Assembly (NCBI GenBank): GCA_964035775.1
Contig: OZ038315.1
Span: forward strand, 29,901,458-29,965,457
Reading direction: 5' to 3'
DNA: 64,000 nucleotides
DNA from: Osedax frankpressi
Taxonomy: Eukaryota; Annelida; Polychaeta; Sabellida; Siboglinidae
The notes under the pieces were generated by a model that was not told the DNA's origin, did no database searches, and worked only from the letters and a program-made list of their open reading frames with translations. A program made the translations under genes and the position numbers. Positions 35,668-51,043 of this stretch are shown here, one piece after another (the first letter of the stretch is position 1; every line of letters begins with the position of its first letter).

Positions 35668-36362
35668 TGAGTGAGTTTGTGAGTGAGTGAGTGTGTGTGT
35701 ATATATGTTTATTCACCAAAATCAAATTTTTACATTGTTCGAAGGTGAGTTACCGAAATATAACATAATTAATATAGTAAATAATACGTTTTTCAAAATA
35801 AATAAATAATCGATGTAATAATTGTGGTAATATGTGTAAGGAAGTTGCGTGAGAGGGAATTGCATGTGATGAAGTGTGCAATGCACAAGGGAGAAATGTA
35901 TAGAGGATATTGTGTAGAGAAAATATGTCAGATATAAATGTGTAAGGGAGGTGAAGAGTAGTAAGGTTGGTAAGAAGTAAGTAGTAAAAGTGGTAACGTA
36001 ATATAGGCTGTAGAAATAAGTAGTGGCGTATTTGTAGTTGAGTAATATAAATAGTATTAGATAAAAGTAGAGTGTAAGTCATTTTGATAATTCATTAGCA
36101 TAGGAATATTATAAGGGTATGTCAGATTATATCAGTCTAGATCAAGTAAGTATTTGTGAAGTTTGCATTTAAAAGTATTTGTATTATTTTCATTGGTAAC
36201 AGTTATAGGTAGCTTATTCCAAAGTTGTGGAAAATTGTTTGTTATGTCTTGTTTAATGTTACAATGAACATAACACCTGATAAAATGATTCGATATAGTG
36301 GTTTTCTGTATGATTTCAACATTAACAATAGACATAACGATTGGAATTAGCACAGCTACCAT
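35668..36362 (-). pseudogene. LINE 3' end, U2
   Basis: Same truncated LINE tail as in U1; ORF2 end at 36132. Confidence 0.66.
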
Positions 36363-37024
36363 GTAACCCTAGATTATAATATAGCTATACCAAGGAGTAT
36401 ACTTTATAGATACATATTAAATTATAGATTGTTCTTTTGCGTAAGATTTAAAAATATATATAAAATATGTATTATATGTAATACATTCGGCATAACATGA
36501 CACATATCACACCATATTTATCAAATTGAGCATCTTGAAAATATAAATGTATATCACGTTAATATGAATGAAACTTAATAACAAAAAATATCAATAATAA
36601 TTCATATATTGTTATAATGTAAGTTAAAACTTATTTAAATGTGGATAGGTTTTTTTCAGAGATTCATTTTGATAATTCTATATCATAATCTTCAAATGGG
36701 AATTTTAATTATTCTTAAACATGATAATTGCTATTATTAAAATACTAGTATTATTTTATTGAAATATTAATTAAATATGCAAAATGTGATTAATTATATA
36801 ATATCTATATAAATATTCCAATAGAAAATTAAATATGAGTGGATTAGCAATGTTGATTGGAAATTTCGCGATAATTGTTTAAATAATAATTCACTCATCC
36901 TTAATACAAAAAAGTACTCAACTGATCAACATTTCCTCAAACTCAACCTCCACTTACCTCAATTGAATAATTAAATAATTCACAAATTCTAACTTCAGAC
37001 TCAATTACCTATTCACTGTTTTCA

Positions 37025-37390
37025 GAACTTGGCGTAACAAAACTCGGACAACTCGATAACATTATTAAGCATGCCATCAGAATAAATAACCGACTCCCCG
37101 AAATAAACTACTTTACCAGCATCACTAAACTCCGACTAAAACTTAACTGGATGACTACCAACGATAGAATTACCTACAAAACGATGACTATTTTATTCCA
37201 TCTTTTATCTCGCAATCAACATTTCAGCCTAAGTCACCTTACAGCCTAAGTCATTCGTACTAAATCACTTATACGTTTATTATGATCATCCATACTCGAC
37301 CTACTTAATGAACATTATATTCCATTGCAAAAACTAAAAAGTATGCTCACAAGTGTATACAAAGATATTCCTAATGCACAAATAAAATAA
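37025..37390 (+). pseudogene. Second LINE C-terminal fragment, U2
   Basis: As in U1; preceded by the 15-base GTTTAAATAATAATT segment absent from U1 and U4. Confidence 0.64.
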
Positions 37391-38597
37391 TTTTCTATAC
37401 ATTTTCTTTTGTTTATATTACTACCCATACTCGCATAAATCTTTTTTTGTATTCTTGATATATTTCGATAATTATAATAATAAACGATAATAGTTATATA
37501 TTTGGATTTTATTATTGTAATTTAAATTGTGTTTTTTTAATCAGTTTATACTAATACATATATACTATCTATCATGTAACCCGAAACCATAATTTTCTGA
37601 GAAACAAACTATGTTTAAAAATAATGAAGTTTAACTGAAATATTTAACTAGTAATAATTGTCCGATAGATGACGAATAGTTTTTAATACAGTTATTAAAT
37701 ATATTCCTCATATCAAGTTTTTTATTAAATGAGTTATTTGAAATATAGAATTGAATTTTGCTATTTTATATAAAATATTTAAAACTTAGGTATAATTTAT
37801 TATATGAGATCATGATATTTTATACCAGATAGATTAATATATAATTATAATTTGTATATTCATTAATTTTCAATTATATTACAACTCGTCATATTAAAAT
37901 AAAATATTATGTTTTTAATTGAACCAATTTAATATTTAATAGAATTTAAATTAGAAAATGCAAAACTAATATTTACTTTAATTTAATCATAAATATAAAT
38001 ATATATAAATTAAAACAGTATTTGTATTAATTTGTTACTATAAATATTACAACTGCATACAAATTGTTAGTATTTTATATATATATATTTAATATTTGTT
38101 AAACATTTGAGTTTACTTATATGTGACCATAGCTAATAAATCATTACCTTTAAAAATACAATACTAGTTATTATTTTATATTTAATGAGTAGTTCATTCG
38201 TTTAATTCACACAACAAACTAAATATATATCTTAGAATATATAATTAACATTGCAAATAAATAAAGTTTATACTGACATTGTTTAATATATATTATATAC
38301 TATATCTTAGTAATGGATACTAAAATTATATCACCGATTCCTATAAAATATAGCTTATAATTTTAATTTTTACTTACTACTGGTACTGGTACAATCCGTT
38401 AATGTACTGTATTTGAATTATTAATAATATTATGTAATGTAATAAGATAATTCTAATTATCTTTTACAATTATATAGAATTTGAGATTTAAATGAAATCT
38501 AATAATATAAAAATACATATTATATAAATTAATAAAATTATATTATTATTTCAGAAAGTTAATGAAAATAAATTGCGGGAAAATATATTTGCGTTAT

Positions 38598-38909
38598 TTT
38601 GCAGTCTATAGTTAGTTAAAATGTTGCTTAGGCTCCACTAGCCCATGTCTATTTAGATCTTGGTAGTTTAAATGGGTGCTTAGCAATGACACTATCCTCT
38701 CACTGATTGACTAGTTTAAATGAGTGCTTAGTCGTGTTCATTATCTTCTCACTAGTTTACTAGTTTAAATGATTACTTAGCGATGTCACTATCCTCTCAC
38801 TGGTCGGTTAGTTTAAATGAGTGCTTAGTGGTGATCATTATCCTCCCACTGGTAAGATCTAAATAGTGATGGTATAGTGGAGTATCCTCCATCTACTATA
38901 GACTGCAAA
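38598..38909. mobile_element. 312-bp IR-bounded minisatellite element, U3
   Basis: Looks identical to the U2 copy by eye; used here as the U3 unit boundary. Confidence 0.72.
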
Positions 38910-39379
38910 TGCATATCAAAGAAGGAGTTATATTATGTATAAAAACGAATCGTAAACCTAAGTATAGTTAGTATTATACATATAATAGAATACACAAACA
39001 TACATATATATAAAATAATAATATGTAAATATGTTTTTAATTAAATTTGTAAAAAATAGATTAAATTATTCAAATAATAATAATTTTTTAAAATATTCAA
39101 TATTTAATAAAATATTCAATAACAGATTTCTAATATGTTTGTTGAGATTATATTACGTAAAGCATCTTCTATATATACAAAGTCCTCAAATGATCCGACA
39201 ATTAAAGCATATCCTAAATATAAAGCATACTAACATCCAATGGATGACTAAACATAAACAAATGACATAAAGCATACCCTACATCAAAAGAACCAACCCA
39301 TAAGGAAGAAAACTATAAAAAAGGACTAACCTTTAATTTAGTTAAGAAGACATTCTCAAGCGCACCGGAAAGAATCAGA

Positions 39380-39430
39380 ATGCAATTCGAGAATATTTCA
39401 CTTGACCAACGAAATGTTCTCGGATTGCAT
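39380..39430. repeat. Hairpin H1, U3
   Basis: Stem and loop as in U2. Confidence 0.72.
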
Positions 39431-39701
39431 TGCCTTCTTAATCTAATAAATATAAATGAAGTATTTTATTTATTATTTTGATATTAAATATTATAGGACA
39501 CGTGATATATTATTATGTGATACGTCTAAAAGTATAAGTAAAATTCAATTCAACTATAGTTGAATTAAGATGGACTCTAGTCCAAAGTTTTATAAAAGTT
39601 TGTAATATATTTAAAAATTAATGGAGGATTAAAATGGAGCTATTACGGACACTTAGTGACTCCAAGACCTATTTATCTAAGTTTTGATGTAATGTTGTGT
39701 A

Positions 39702-40047
39702 TTACAATTTAATATGAGCTTTCGGTAAGATAAGATCGAAACCAGTTGCGTGCTATACCTGCAATGACAATAGAGAAAGTATTTGAAGCATTATATTAAG
39801 GTCGACTGTATCAAAATTGGAGAATAGATCTAGGAGAATTGTAAACATTCTATAATTTTGTTTTGGATTAGATTAAATGTCATTAAGGAATACTATTAGA
39901 GCTATCTCGGTGTAAGCACTTTGGAATGGATCAAGTATGTTGTTTTTCATATTAAATAGCTTTAGCTGAGTAGATAGGAAGTAATAATTTAGTTATTTTT
40001 CCAAGAAATTCTACAATGATTCTGAAAATTGTATTATAGTTATTTTC
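39702..40047 (-). pseudogene. Decayed LINE reverse transcriptase fragment, U3
   Basis: Same as U2 except for single-base variants such as GAGCTATCTC for GAGCTGTCTC near 39900. Confidence 0.62.
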
Positions 40048-40568
40048 GTGCTGTCTTAATTTGTTTTTGAATGTAATTTTATTTCTCTATTAATAGTAAC
40101 TTACTGTATACTCTCATATGCAGTTTGATTTGGTAAAGGGCATGCCGACACAGAGGAATTTTACATGTAAGAAATAGGGAAATGGACCCATTTTATAAAT
40201 CTATTGCGATAAAAAGTACTAGCGCTATCAACGTAATTTTTTCTATTTTTTAAAGCTATCTGATTGGCTTTTAGAATCACATGACCACACGTGTGTATGC
40301 TAACCGTAGAATATGGATAATAATACAAAATTTAGTATTAAAAATGTTATATTTAAACATAAATTAGTTTACTAATATTATATTTATATTTCTGATATAT
40401 TTATATAATTTTTCAATAATTGAATTAATCACATTGAAATTGTTGTCTATTACTGGATCAACTAGTGGTAGTTTTAAATAAAAATCCGTCGCATATACAT
40501 AATTGCAATACTCCGTTAATAGTGTTTAGTAGATTGCGATACTAATCCGCTATACTACACCCACTTAC

Positions 40569-41166
40569 CGAGAAAGAGCAAGGCTAGTTCTTTGAGACTG
40601 ATGTCCTGTTTGTCAACAGTCCTGCATAATATCGAATCGTGTAGTCCTCAAACACGTCGCGGTTTTGGTAGTCGTCGATTCTCAAATCGAGTAAGTTGAA
40701 GTCCTTCTTCAAGTTGTGACTGATGATCAACGTGCTGTCTTATAATGGGCAATTTACTTCTCAAACACACGAATGAGAAAGAGAGCCGTCAAAACTATCT
40801 GAACTATATGTAATTATAATCATGAATATTATAATTAACTATTATGTATATAATTTTTATATATTTACATCTATCACCTCAAGAATTATAATATCAGTTT
40901 CTCGAACATCCTCGAAACATGAAGTATTTTCTAGATCTTTCTCAGTAATTCCAGAACGGTTAGTTCTATAATCCATAATCGAAACTATTAAATTATACAC
41001 TCGTGAGTGTATATATAGTAATAGTTAAATCAATATTATTAATTTAGATAAATTAAATAATTATTAGCATTATCGATTAAATTCTAGATAACTAACCTAA
41101 TCTGATATATTGTCCGCCATCTCCTACGGATACAACCTATGTATCAATTGTAACTTGAGATGAATC
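40569..41166 (-). pseudogene. REX-type RNA exonuclease fragment A, U3
   Basis: As U2 A, including the stop at the ExoI Glu codon. Confidence 0.72.
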
Positions 41167-41266
41167 CTATAAATAATATACTATATATTTTATGAAAAAT
41201 CTCCAGAGTAACTATTCAAATTATGTCATTTTTGATGAGTTATATCTAAAATATTATATATATATA

Positions 41267-41308
<42 letters not shown>

Positions 41309-41496
41309 CTATTTAACCTGCAGTATTATGACAACACACTTAAATAATACTCAGATAAAGAATCATTAAATATAAATAATATACATAACTAAAATATATC
41401 CAAAAAAGGAAAGAAACAACCCATATGTAGGTTAATTACAAAAAAAGATCCTCTATAGCTATGGATACTTTTTCACATACACAGGAATGAATCAGA

Positions 41497-41547
41497 ATGC
41501 AATTCGAGAATATTTCACTTGATCAACGAAATGTTCTCGAGTTGCTT
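41497..41547. repeat. Hairpin H2, U3
   Basis: Same sequence as the U2 copy. Confidence 0.7.
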
Positions 41548-41869
41548 TGCCTTCTTAATCTAATAAATAGATGTAAGTGAAGTGTTGCTTTTATTATTTT
41601 GATATTAAATATCATAGGAAATAAATCTTATAAATATAAAATATTTGAAACTAGTTCAAACTATGATACATTATAAATAATTATTATATATGTGTTAAGA
41701 CTAAAATTGTAATTAACATTGAATTCACAATAGTTGATCTCACAATAGTCACCTAGAGTTGATTTGAGATCAATTAATTCTAAAATAATCATTATAATTA
41801 AAAGTTATACGATATATATTATTATTTAATATTTAGTGAATATCTTTTCTAACTATAAAGATTATTTTA

Positions 41870-41931
<62 letters not shown>

Positions 41932-42160
41932 TTGTATACATATCTAAATTTGACTAATTATATATCACATGTATAGTAATATACCTTACATCTATAATGA
42001 TATTATACAAATAACTATTATCACATTGAAATTGTTGTCTATTACTCGATCAACTAGTGGTAGTTTTAAATAAAAATCCGTCGCATATACATAATTGCAA
42101 TACTCCGTTAATAGTGTTTAGTAGATTGCGATACTAATCCGCTATACTACACCCACTTAC

Positions 42161-42760
42161 CGAGAAAGAGCAAGGCTAGTTCTTTGAGACTGATGTCCTG
42201 CTTGTCAACAGTCCTGCATAATATCGAATCGTGTAGTCCTCAAACACGTCGCGGTTTTGGTAGTCGTCGATTCTCAAATCGAGTAAGTTGAAGTCCTTCT
42301 TCAAGTTGTGACAGATGATCAACGTGCTGTCTTATAATGGGCAATTTACTTATCAAGTACACGAATGAGAAAGAGAGCCGTCAAAACTAACTGAACTATA
42401 TGTAATTATAATCATGAATATTATAATTAACTATTATGTATATAATTTATATATATATTTACATCTATCACCTCAAGAATTCTAATATCAGTTTCTCGAA
42501 CATCCTCGAAATATGAAGTATTTTCTAGATCTTTCTCATTAATTCCAGAACGTTTAGTTCTATAATCCATAATCGAAAATATTAAATTATACACTCGTGA
42601 GTGTATATATAGTAATAGTTTAATCAATATTATTAATTTAGATAAATTAAATAATTATTAGTATTATCGATTACATTCTAGATAACTAACCTAATCTGAT
42701 ATATTGTCCGCCATCTCCTACGGATACAACCTCTGTATCAATTGTAACTTGAGATGAATC
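42161..42760 (-). pseudogene. REX-type RNA exonuclease fragment B, U3
   Basis: Exons 1 and 2 are B-type with the D-x-E intact. Exon 3 instead carries A-type bases (GAGAAAGAGCAAGGC, GACTGATG, GGTTTTGGTAG), so this copy was apparently converted by A over a few hundred bases. Confidence 0.74.
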
Positions 42761-42824
42761 CTATAAATAATATAGTATAGAGTAACTATTCAAATTATGT
42801 CATTTTTGATGAGTGTATATCTAA

Positions 42825-42869
<45 letters not shown>

Positions 42870-44551
42870 CTATTTAACCTGCAGTATTATGACAATATCT
42901 GCACAATACTGATATATAGCGTAAATTAAAGAATGATATAATAAGAAATTTGTTCGAAATTTGTTTTTTAGTTAGTTTAAAAGTTGATGTAGTAGTAATG
43001 GACTCCTATTATAAGATGGAAATTCAATAGATAATGTACTAAGTATGGTAAATATAAGAATGTGGGTTAAATTAATGCGGTATGTTATGTTTATAGTAAT
43101 TAGGAAACCATTATTAGTACGAGTATTAATATGTGTGGCGATTGTTGTTGATATTATTTGGTTAATAGTATGATTTAGCATAGTGAGGTTTATAAATTAG
43201 CCGAATATGTTTAGTTAATCGCATATATGGTATTCAAATAGGATTCAAGTGAAAATAGTTATATGTTGTCTGGAAATGTAATGTATTATATATACACATG
43301 GCTACAGAGTTTCGAATGGTAAAATAAGTAATTTTAGAATATTAAAATAATATCCCATATAATAATGATATCATATATATATTCCATAAATTTAATATTA
43401 TCAATATTAATGTAAGAATATTAGTTATAATATTATGATAAAATTATTTATATTATAGTAGTAACAAGTATGTAATAATTATATATAATATAAATATCAC
43501 ATGTAGTATTTAAATATTATAGAATTAATTATAGTAAAATTGAAATATGATATTAAAATTATAATTGTAATTTTTTAAATACTATTATTCTAAATATTCT
43601 AAAATAGGTTATTATTAAATATATTACATGACCATTTATAGTGATATGCTCAATTATATATAATATAGCATATAACCAATTTAACTCTTCGATTCATTTT
43701 GTACAAAATATAGATATTTATTATAAATTGTTTAATACAAATATTTTATTTACAGACGAAAATTAAAGAAATTAGTAAATAAAATAATATGATCATTGTA
43801 TGGGTCACAGATTATACATTACATGAAATTAATTCAAGTATATATTTAAATATATATGTATTAAATATGTATATGTATATATAATATGTATTAAATATAT
43901 GTATATTTGGGTTCGTATGTATGTTATATACATATATATATATAACGAACAAACATATGAACAAATATATATTTAGAAAAACATAATTTTTTAATGGGAG
44001 ACTTAAAGATTATCGCACACCCGATTAATTACCTAATTTAAAATGAAAATAACCTTATAATATACCAACCCAAATCGATATTGTACAACATCGATACTTA
44101 TAAGTTAATGTAATACATTCTATTTTTTATACTCATATTTTATAATAATTAGACATATATATATATATATATATATATATCATACGTGGGATTGTACTAA
44201 AATAGACACGCCCACCATTATATCTTGTGAGGGCATTGCCCGCCGTGCATTTAATAGATATTTAGAATACTAGACACTCTTATAGTATACTATAGAGTAT
44301 ATATACTCTATAGTATATTATTCTAATAGTTTATTTAAACAACGATACGAATAACACCAACGAACTTATTCTGAGTTAATTTAGAAAACAAAACTAATAA
44401 ATATGCAGGTTTCCAATTCCCGGCTGGTAATGAATGAATGAATTTTTTAATGTGAACAAATCTTACATCATATATGAAATTTCACGTTCATATGAAATAA
44501 GGACAATTATTTTATTTTACTTATATGAATATATATGCTCATTTATAAGAG

Positions 44552-45246
44552 TGAGTGAGTTTGTGAGTGAGTGAGTGTGTGTGTATATATGTTTATTCAC
44601 CAAAATCAAATTTTTACATTGTTCGAAGGTGAGTTACCGAAATATAACATAATTAATATAGTAAATAATACGTTTTTCAAAATAAATAAATAATCGATGT
44701 AATAATTGTGGTAATATGTGTAAGGAAGTTGCGTGAGAGGGAATTGCATGTGATGAAGTGTGCAATGCACAAGGGAGAAATGTATAGAGGATATTGTGTA
44801 GAGAAAATATGTCAGATATAAATGTGTAAGGGAGGTGAAGAGTAGTAAGGTTGGTAAGAAGTAAGTAGTAAAAGTGGTAACGTAATATAGGCTGTAGAAA
44901 TAAGTAGTGGCGTATTTGTAGTTGAGTAATATAAATAGTATTAGATAAAAGTAGAGTGTAAGTCATTTTGATAATTCATTAGCATAGGAATATTATAAGG
45001 GTATGTCAGATTATATCAGTCTAGATCAAGTAAGTATTTGTGAAGTTTGCATTTAAAAGTATTTGTATTATTTTCATTGGTAACAGTTATAGGTAGCTTA
45101 TTCCAAAGTTGTGGAAAATTGTTTGTTATGTCTTGTTTAATGTTACAATGAACATAACACCTGATAAAATGATTCGATATAGTGGTTTTCTGTATGATTT
45201 CAACATTAACAATAGACATAACGATTGGAATTAGCACAGCTACCAT
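44552..45246 (-). pseudogene. LINE 3' end, U3
   Basis: Same truncated LINE tail as in U1; ORF2 end at 45016. Confidence 0.66.
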
Positions 45247-45908
45247 GTAACCCTAGATTATAATATAGCTATACCAAGGAGTATACTTTATAGATACATA
45301 TTAAATTATAGATTGTTCTTTTGCGTAAGATTTAAAAATATATATAAAATATGTATTATATGTAATACATTCGGCATAACATGACACATATCACACCATA
45401 TTTATCAAATTGAGCATCTTGAAAATATAAATGTATATCACGTTAATATGAATGAAACTTAATAACAAAAAATATCAATAATAATTCATATATTGTTATA
45501 ATGTAAGTTAAAACTTATTTAAATGTGGATAGGTTTTTTTCAGAGATTCATTTTGATAATTCTATATCATAATCTTCAAATGGGAATTTTAATTATTCTT
45601 AAACATGATAATTGCTATTATTAAAATACTAGTATTATTTTATTGAAATATTAATTAAATATGCAAAATGTGATTAATTATATAATATCTATATAAATAT
45701 TCCAATAGAAAATTAAATATGAGTGGATTAGCAATGTTGATTGGAAATTTCGCGATAATTGTTTAAATAATAATTCACTCATCCTTAATACAAAAAAGTA
45801 CTCAACTGATCAACATTTCCTCAAACTCAACCTCCACTTACCTCAATTGAATAATTAAATAATTCACAAATTCTAACTTCAGACTCAATTACCTATTCAC
45901 TGTTTTCA

Positions 45909-46274
45909 GAACTTGGCGTAACAAAACTCGGACAACTCGATAACATTATTAAGCATGCCATCAGAATAAATAACCGACTCCCCGAAATAAACTACTTTAC
46001 CAGCATCACTAAACTCCGACTAAAACTTAACTGGATGACTACCAACGATAGAATTACCTACAAAACGATGACTATTTTATTCCATCTTTTATCTCGCAAT
46101 CAACATTTCAGCCTAAGTCACCTTACAGCCTAAGTCATTCGTACTAAATCACTTATACGTTTATTATGATCATCCATACTCGACCTACTTAATGAACATT
46201 ATATTCCATTGCAAAAACTAAAAAGTATGCTCACAAGTGTATACAAAGATATTCCTAATGCACAAATAAAATAA
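45909..46274 (+). pseudogene. Second LINE C-terminal fragment, U3
   Basis: As in U2. Confidence 0.64.
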
Positions 46275-47481
46275 TTTTCTATACATTTTCTTTTGTTTAT
46301 ATTACTACCCATACTCGCATAAATCTTTTTTTGTATTCTTGATATATTTCGATAATTATAATAATAAACGATAATAGTTATATATTTGGATTTTATTATT
46401 GTAATTTAAATTGTGTTTTTTTAATCAGTTTATACTAATACATATATACTATCTATCATGTAACCCGAAACCATAATTTTCTGAGAAACAAACTATGTTT
46501 AAAAATAATGAAGTTTAACTGAAATATTTAACTAGTAATAATTGTCCGATAGATGACGAATAGTTTTTAATACAGTTATTAAATATATTCCTCATATCAA
46601 GTTTTTTATTAAATGAGTTATTTGAAATATAGAATTGAATTTTGCTATTTTATATAAAATATTTAAAACTTAGGTATAATTTATTATATGAGATCATGAT
46701 ATTTTATACCAGATAGATTAATATATAATTATAATTTGTATATTCATTAATTTTCAATTATATTACAACTCGTCATATTAAAATAAAATATTATGTTTTT
46801 AATTGAACCAATTTAATATTTAATAGAATTTAAATTAGAAAATGCAAAACTAATATTTACTTTAATTTAATCATAAATATAAATATATATAAATTAAAAC
46901 AGTATTTGTATTAATTTGTTACTATAAATATTACAACTGCATACAAATTGTTAGTATTTTATATATATATATTTAATATTTGTTAAACATTTGAGTTTAC
47001 TTATATGTGACCATAGCTAATAAATCATTACCTTTAAAAATACAATACTAGTTATTATTTTATATTTAATGAGTAGTTCATTCGTTTAATTCACACAACA
47101 AACTAAATATATATCTTAGAATATATAATTAACATTGCAAATAAATAAAGTTTATACTGACATTGTTTAATATATATTATATACTATATCTTAGTAATGG
47201 ATACTAAAATTATATCACCGATTCCTATAAAATATAGCTTATAATTTTAATTTTTACTTACTACTGGTACTGGTACAATCCGTTAATGTACTGTATTTGA
47301 ATTATTAATAATATTATGTAATGTAATAAGATAATTCTAATTATCTTTTACAATTATATAGAATTTGAGATTTAAATGAAATCTAATAATATAAAAATAC
47401 ATATTATATAAATTAATAAAATTATATTATTATTTCAGAAAGTTAATGAAAATAAATTGCGGGAAAATATATTTGCGTTAT

Positions 47482-47793
47482 TTTGCAGTCTATAGTTAGT
47501 TAAAATGTTGCTTAGGCTCCACTAGCCCATGTCTATTTAGATCTTGGTAGTTTAAATGGGTGCTTAGCAATGACACTATCCTCTCACTGATTGACTAGTT
47601 TAAATGAGTGCTTAGTCGTGTTCATTATCTTCTCACTAGTTTACTAGTTTAAATGATTACTTAGCGATGTCACTATCCTCTCACTGGTCGGTTAGTTTAA
47701 ATGAGTGCTTAGTGGTGATCATTATCCTCCCACTGGTAAGATCTAAATAGTGATGGTATAGTGGAGTATCCTCCATCTACTATAGACTGCAAA
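47482..47793. mobile_element. 312-bp IR-bounded minisatellite element, U4
   Basis: Looks identical to the U2 copy by eye; U4 boundary. Confidence 0.72.
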
Positions 47794-48263
47794 TGCATAT
47801 CAAAGAAGGAGTTATATTATGTATAAAAACGAATCGTAAACCTAAGTATAGTTAGTATTATACATATAATAGAATACACAAACATACATATATATAAAAT
47901 AATAATATGTAAATATGTTTTTAATTAAATTTGTAAAAAATAGATTAAATTATTCAAATAATAATAATTTTTTAAAATATTCAATATTTAATAAAATATT
48001 CAATAACAGATTTCTAATATGTTTGTTGAGATTATATTACGTAAAGCATCTTCTATATATACAAAGTCCTCAAATGATCCGACAATTAAAGCATATCCTA
48101 AATATAAAGCATACTAACATCCAATGGATGACTAAACATAAACAAATGACATAAAGCATACCCTACATCAAAAGAACCAACCCATAAGGAAGAAAACTAT
48201 AAAAAAGGACTAACCTTTAATTTAGTTAAGAAGACATTCTCAAGCGCACCGGAAAGAATCAGA

Positions 48264-48314
48264 ATGCAATTCGAGAATATTTCACTTGACCAACGAAATG
48301 TTCTCGGATTGCAT
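48264..48314. repeat. Hairpin H1, U4
   Basis: Stem and loop as in U2. Confidence 0.72.
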
Positions 48315-48585
48315 TGCCTTCTTAATCTAATAAATATAAATGAAGTATTTTATTTATTATTTTGATATTAAATATTATAGGACACGTGATATATTATTAT
48401 GTGATACGTCTAAAAGTATAAGTAAAATTCAATTCAACTATAGTTGAATTAAGATGGACTCTAGTCCAAAGTTTTATAAAAGTTTGTAATATATTTAAAA
48501 ATTAATGGAGGATTAAAATGGAGCTATTACGGACACTTAGTGACTCCAAGACCTATTTATCTAAGTTTTGATGTAATGTTGTGTA

Positions 48586-48931
48586 TTACAATTTAATATG
48601 AGCTTTCGGTAAGATAAGATCGAAACCAGTTGCGTGCTATACCTGCAATGACAATAGAGAAAGTATTTGAAGCATTATATTAAGGTCGACTGTATCAAAA
48701 TTGGAGAATAGATCTAGGAGAATTGTAAACATTCTATAATTTTGTTTTGGATTAGATTAAATGTCATTAAGGAATACTATTAGAGCTGTCTCGGTGTAAG
48801 CACTTTGGAATGGATCAAGTATGTTGTTTTTCATATTAAATAGCTTTAGCTGAGTAGATAGGAAGTAATAATTTAGTTATTTTTCCAAGAAATTCTACAA
48901 TGATTCTGAAAATTGTATTATAGTTATTTTC
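48586..48931 (-). pseudogene. Decayed LINE reverse transcriptase fragment, U4
   Basis: Matches the U2 fragment throughout. Confidence 0.62.
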
Positions 48932-49452
48932 GTGCTGTCTTAATTTGTTTTTGAATGTAATTTTATTTCTCTATTAATAGTAACTTACTGTATACTCTCA
49001 TATGCAGTTTGATTTGGTAAAGGGCATGCCGACACAGAGGAATTTTACATGTAAGAAATAGGGAAATGGACCCATTTTATAAATCTATTGCGATAAAAAG
49101 TACTAGCGCTATCAACGTAATTTTTTCTATTTTTTAAAGCTATCTGATTGGCTTTTAGAATCACATGACCACACGTGTGTATGCTAACCGTAGAATATGG
49201 ATAATAATACAAAATTTAGTATTAAAAATGTTATATTTAAACATAAATTAGTTTACTAATATTATATTTATATTTCTGATATATTTATATAATTTTTCAA
49301 TAATTGAATTAATCACATTGAAATTGTTGTCTATTACTGGATCAACTAGTGGTAGTTTTAAATAAAAATCCGTCGCATATACATAATTGCAATACTCCGT
49401 TAATAGTGTTTAGTAGATTGCGATACTAATCCGCTATACTACACCCACTTAC

Positions 49453-50050
49453 CGAGAAAGAGCAAGGCTAGTTCTTTGAGACTGATGTCCTGTTTGTCAA
49501 CAGTCCTGCATAATATCGAATCGTGTAGTCCTCAAACACGTCGCGGTTTTGGTAGTCGTCGATTCTCAAATCGAGTAAGTTGAAGTCCTTCTTCAAGTTG
49601 TGACTGATGATCAACGTGCTGTCTTATAATGGGCAATTTACTTATCAAACACACGAATGAGAAAGAGAGCCGTCAAAACTATCTGAACTATATGTAATTA
49701 TAATCATGAATATTATAATTAACTATTATGTATATAATTTTTATATATTTACATCTATCACCTCAAGAATTATAATATCAGTTTCTCGAACATCCTCGAA
49801 ACATGAAGTATTTTCTAGATCTTTCTCAGTAATTCCAGAACGGTTAGTTCTATAATCCATAATCGAAACTATTAAATTATACACTCGTGAGTGTATATAT
49901 AGTAATAGTTAAATCAATATTATTAATTTAGATAAATTAAATAATTATTAGCATTATCGATTAAATTCTAGATAACTAACCTAATCTGATATATTGTCCG
50001 CCATCTCCTACGGATACAACCTATGTATCAATTGTAACTTGAGATGAATC
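49453..50050 (-). pseudogene. REX-type RNA exonuclease fragment A, U4
   Basis: As U2 A. In the intron just upstream of exon 3 it has CTTATCAAACAC where U2 has CTTCTCAAACAC. Confidence 0.72.
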
Positions 50051-50151
50051 CTATAAATAATATACTATATATTTTATGAAAAATCTCCAGAGTAACTATT
50101 CAAATTATGTCATTTTTGATGAGTGTATATCTAAAATATTATATATATATA

Positions 50152-50205
<54 letters not shown>

Positions 50206-50393
50206 CTATTTAACCTGCAGTATTATGACAACACACTTAAATAATACTCAGATAAAGAATCATTAAATATAAATAATATACATAACTAAAATATATCCAA
50301 AAAAGGAAAGAAACAACCCATATGTAGGTTAATTACAAAAAAAGATCCTCTATAGCTATGGATACTTTTTCACATACACAGGAATGAATCAGA

Positions 50394-50444
50394 ATGCAAT
50401 TCGAGAATATTTCACTTGATCAACGAAATGTTCTCGAGTTGCTT
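50394..50444. repeat. Hairpin H2, U4
   Basis: Same sequence as the U2 copy. Confidence 0.7.
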
Positions 50445-50766
50445 TGCCTTCTTAATCTAATAAATAGATGTAAGTGAAGTGTTGCTTTTATTATTTTGAT
50501 ATTAAATATCATAGGAAATAAATCTTATAAATATAAAATATTTGAAACTAGTTCAAACTATGATACATTATAAATAATTATTATATATGTGTTAAGACTA
50601 AAATTGTAATTAACATTGAATTCACAATAGTTGATCTCACAATAGTCACCTAGAGTTGATTTGAGATCAATTAATTCTAAAATAATCATTATAATTAAAA
50701 GTTATACGATATATATTATTATTTAATATTTAGTGAATATCTTTTCTAACTATAAAGATTATTTTA

Positions 50767-50814
<48 letters not shown>

Positions 50815-51043
50815 TTGTATACATATCTAAATTTGACTAATTATATATCACATGTATAGTAATATACCTTACATCTATAATGATATTATACAAATAACTA
50901 TTATCACATTGAAATTGTTGTCTATTACTCGATCAACTAGTGGTAGTTTTAAATAAAAATCCGTCGCATATACATAATTGCAATACTCCGTTAATAGTGT
51001 TTAGTAGATTGCGATATTAATCCGCTATACTACACCCACTTAC

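Larger units (their letters stand above)
29731..38597. repeat. Tandem unit U2 (8,867 bp), reference unit
   Basis: Complete unit. Order: IR-bounded minisatellite 29731-30042; hairpin H1 30513-30563; minus LINE RT piece 30835-31180; CCAAT/E-box cluster 31391-31430; exonuclease fragment A 31702-32299; hairpin H2 32633-32683; fragment B 33287-33886; AT-rich interval 33900-35667; minus LINE 3' end 35668-36362; plus LINE 3' end 37025-37390; AT-rich tail to 38597. No intact gene is evident in the unit. Confidence 0.93.
38598..47481. repeat. Tandem unit U3 (8,884 bp)
   Basis: Nearly identical to U2. Differences are mainly TA-tract lengths plus point changes. Its B exonuclease fragment carries A-type variants in the third exon. 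Confidence 0.93.
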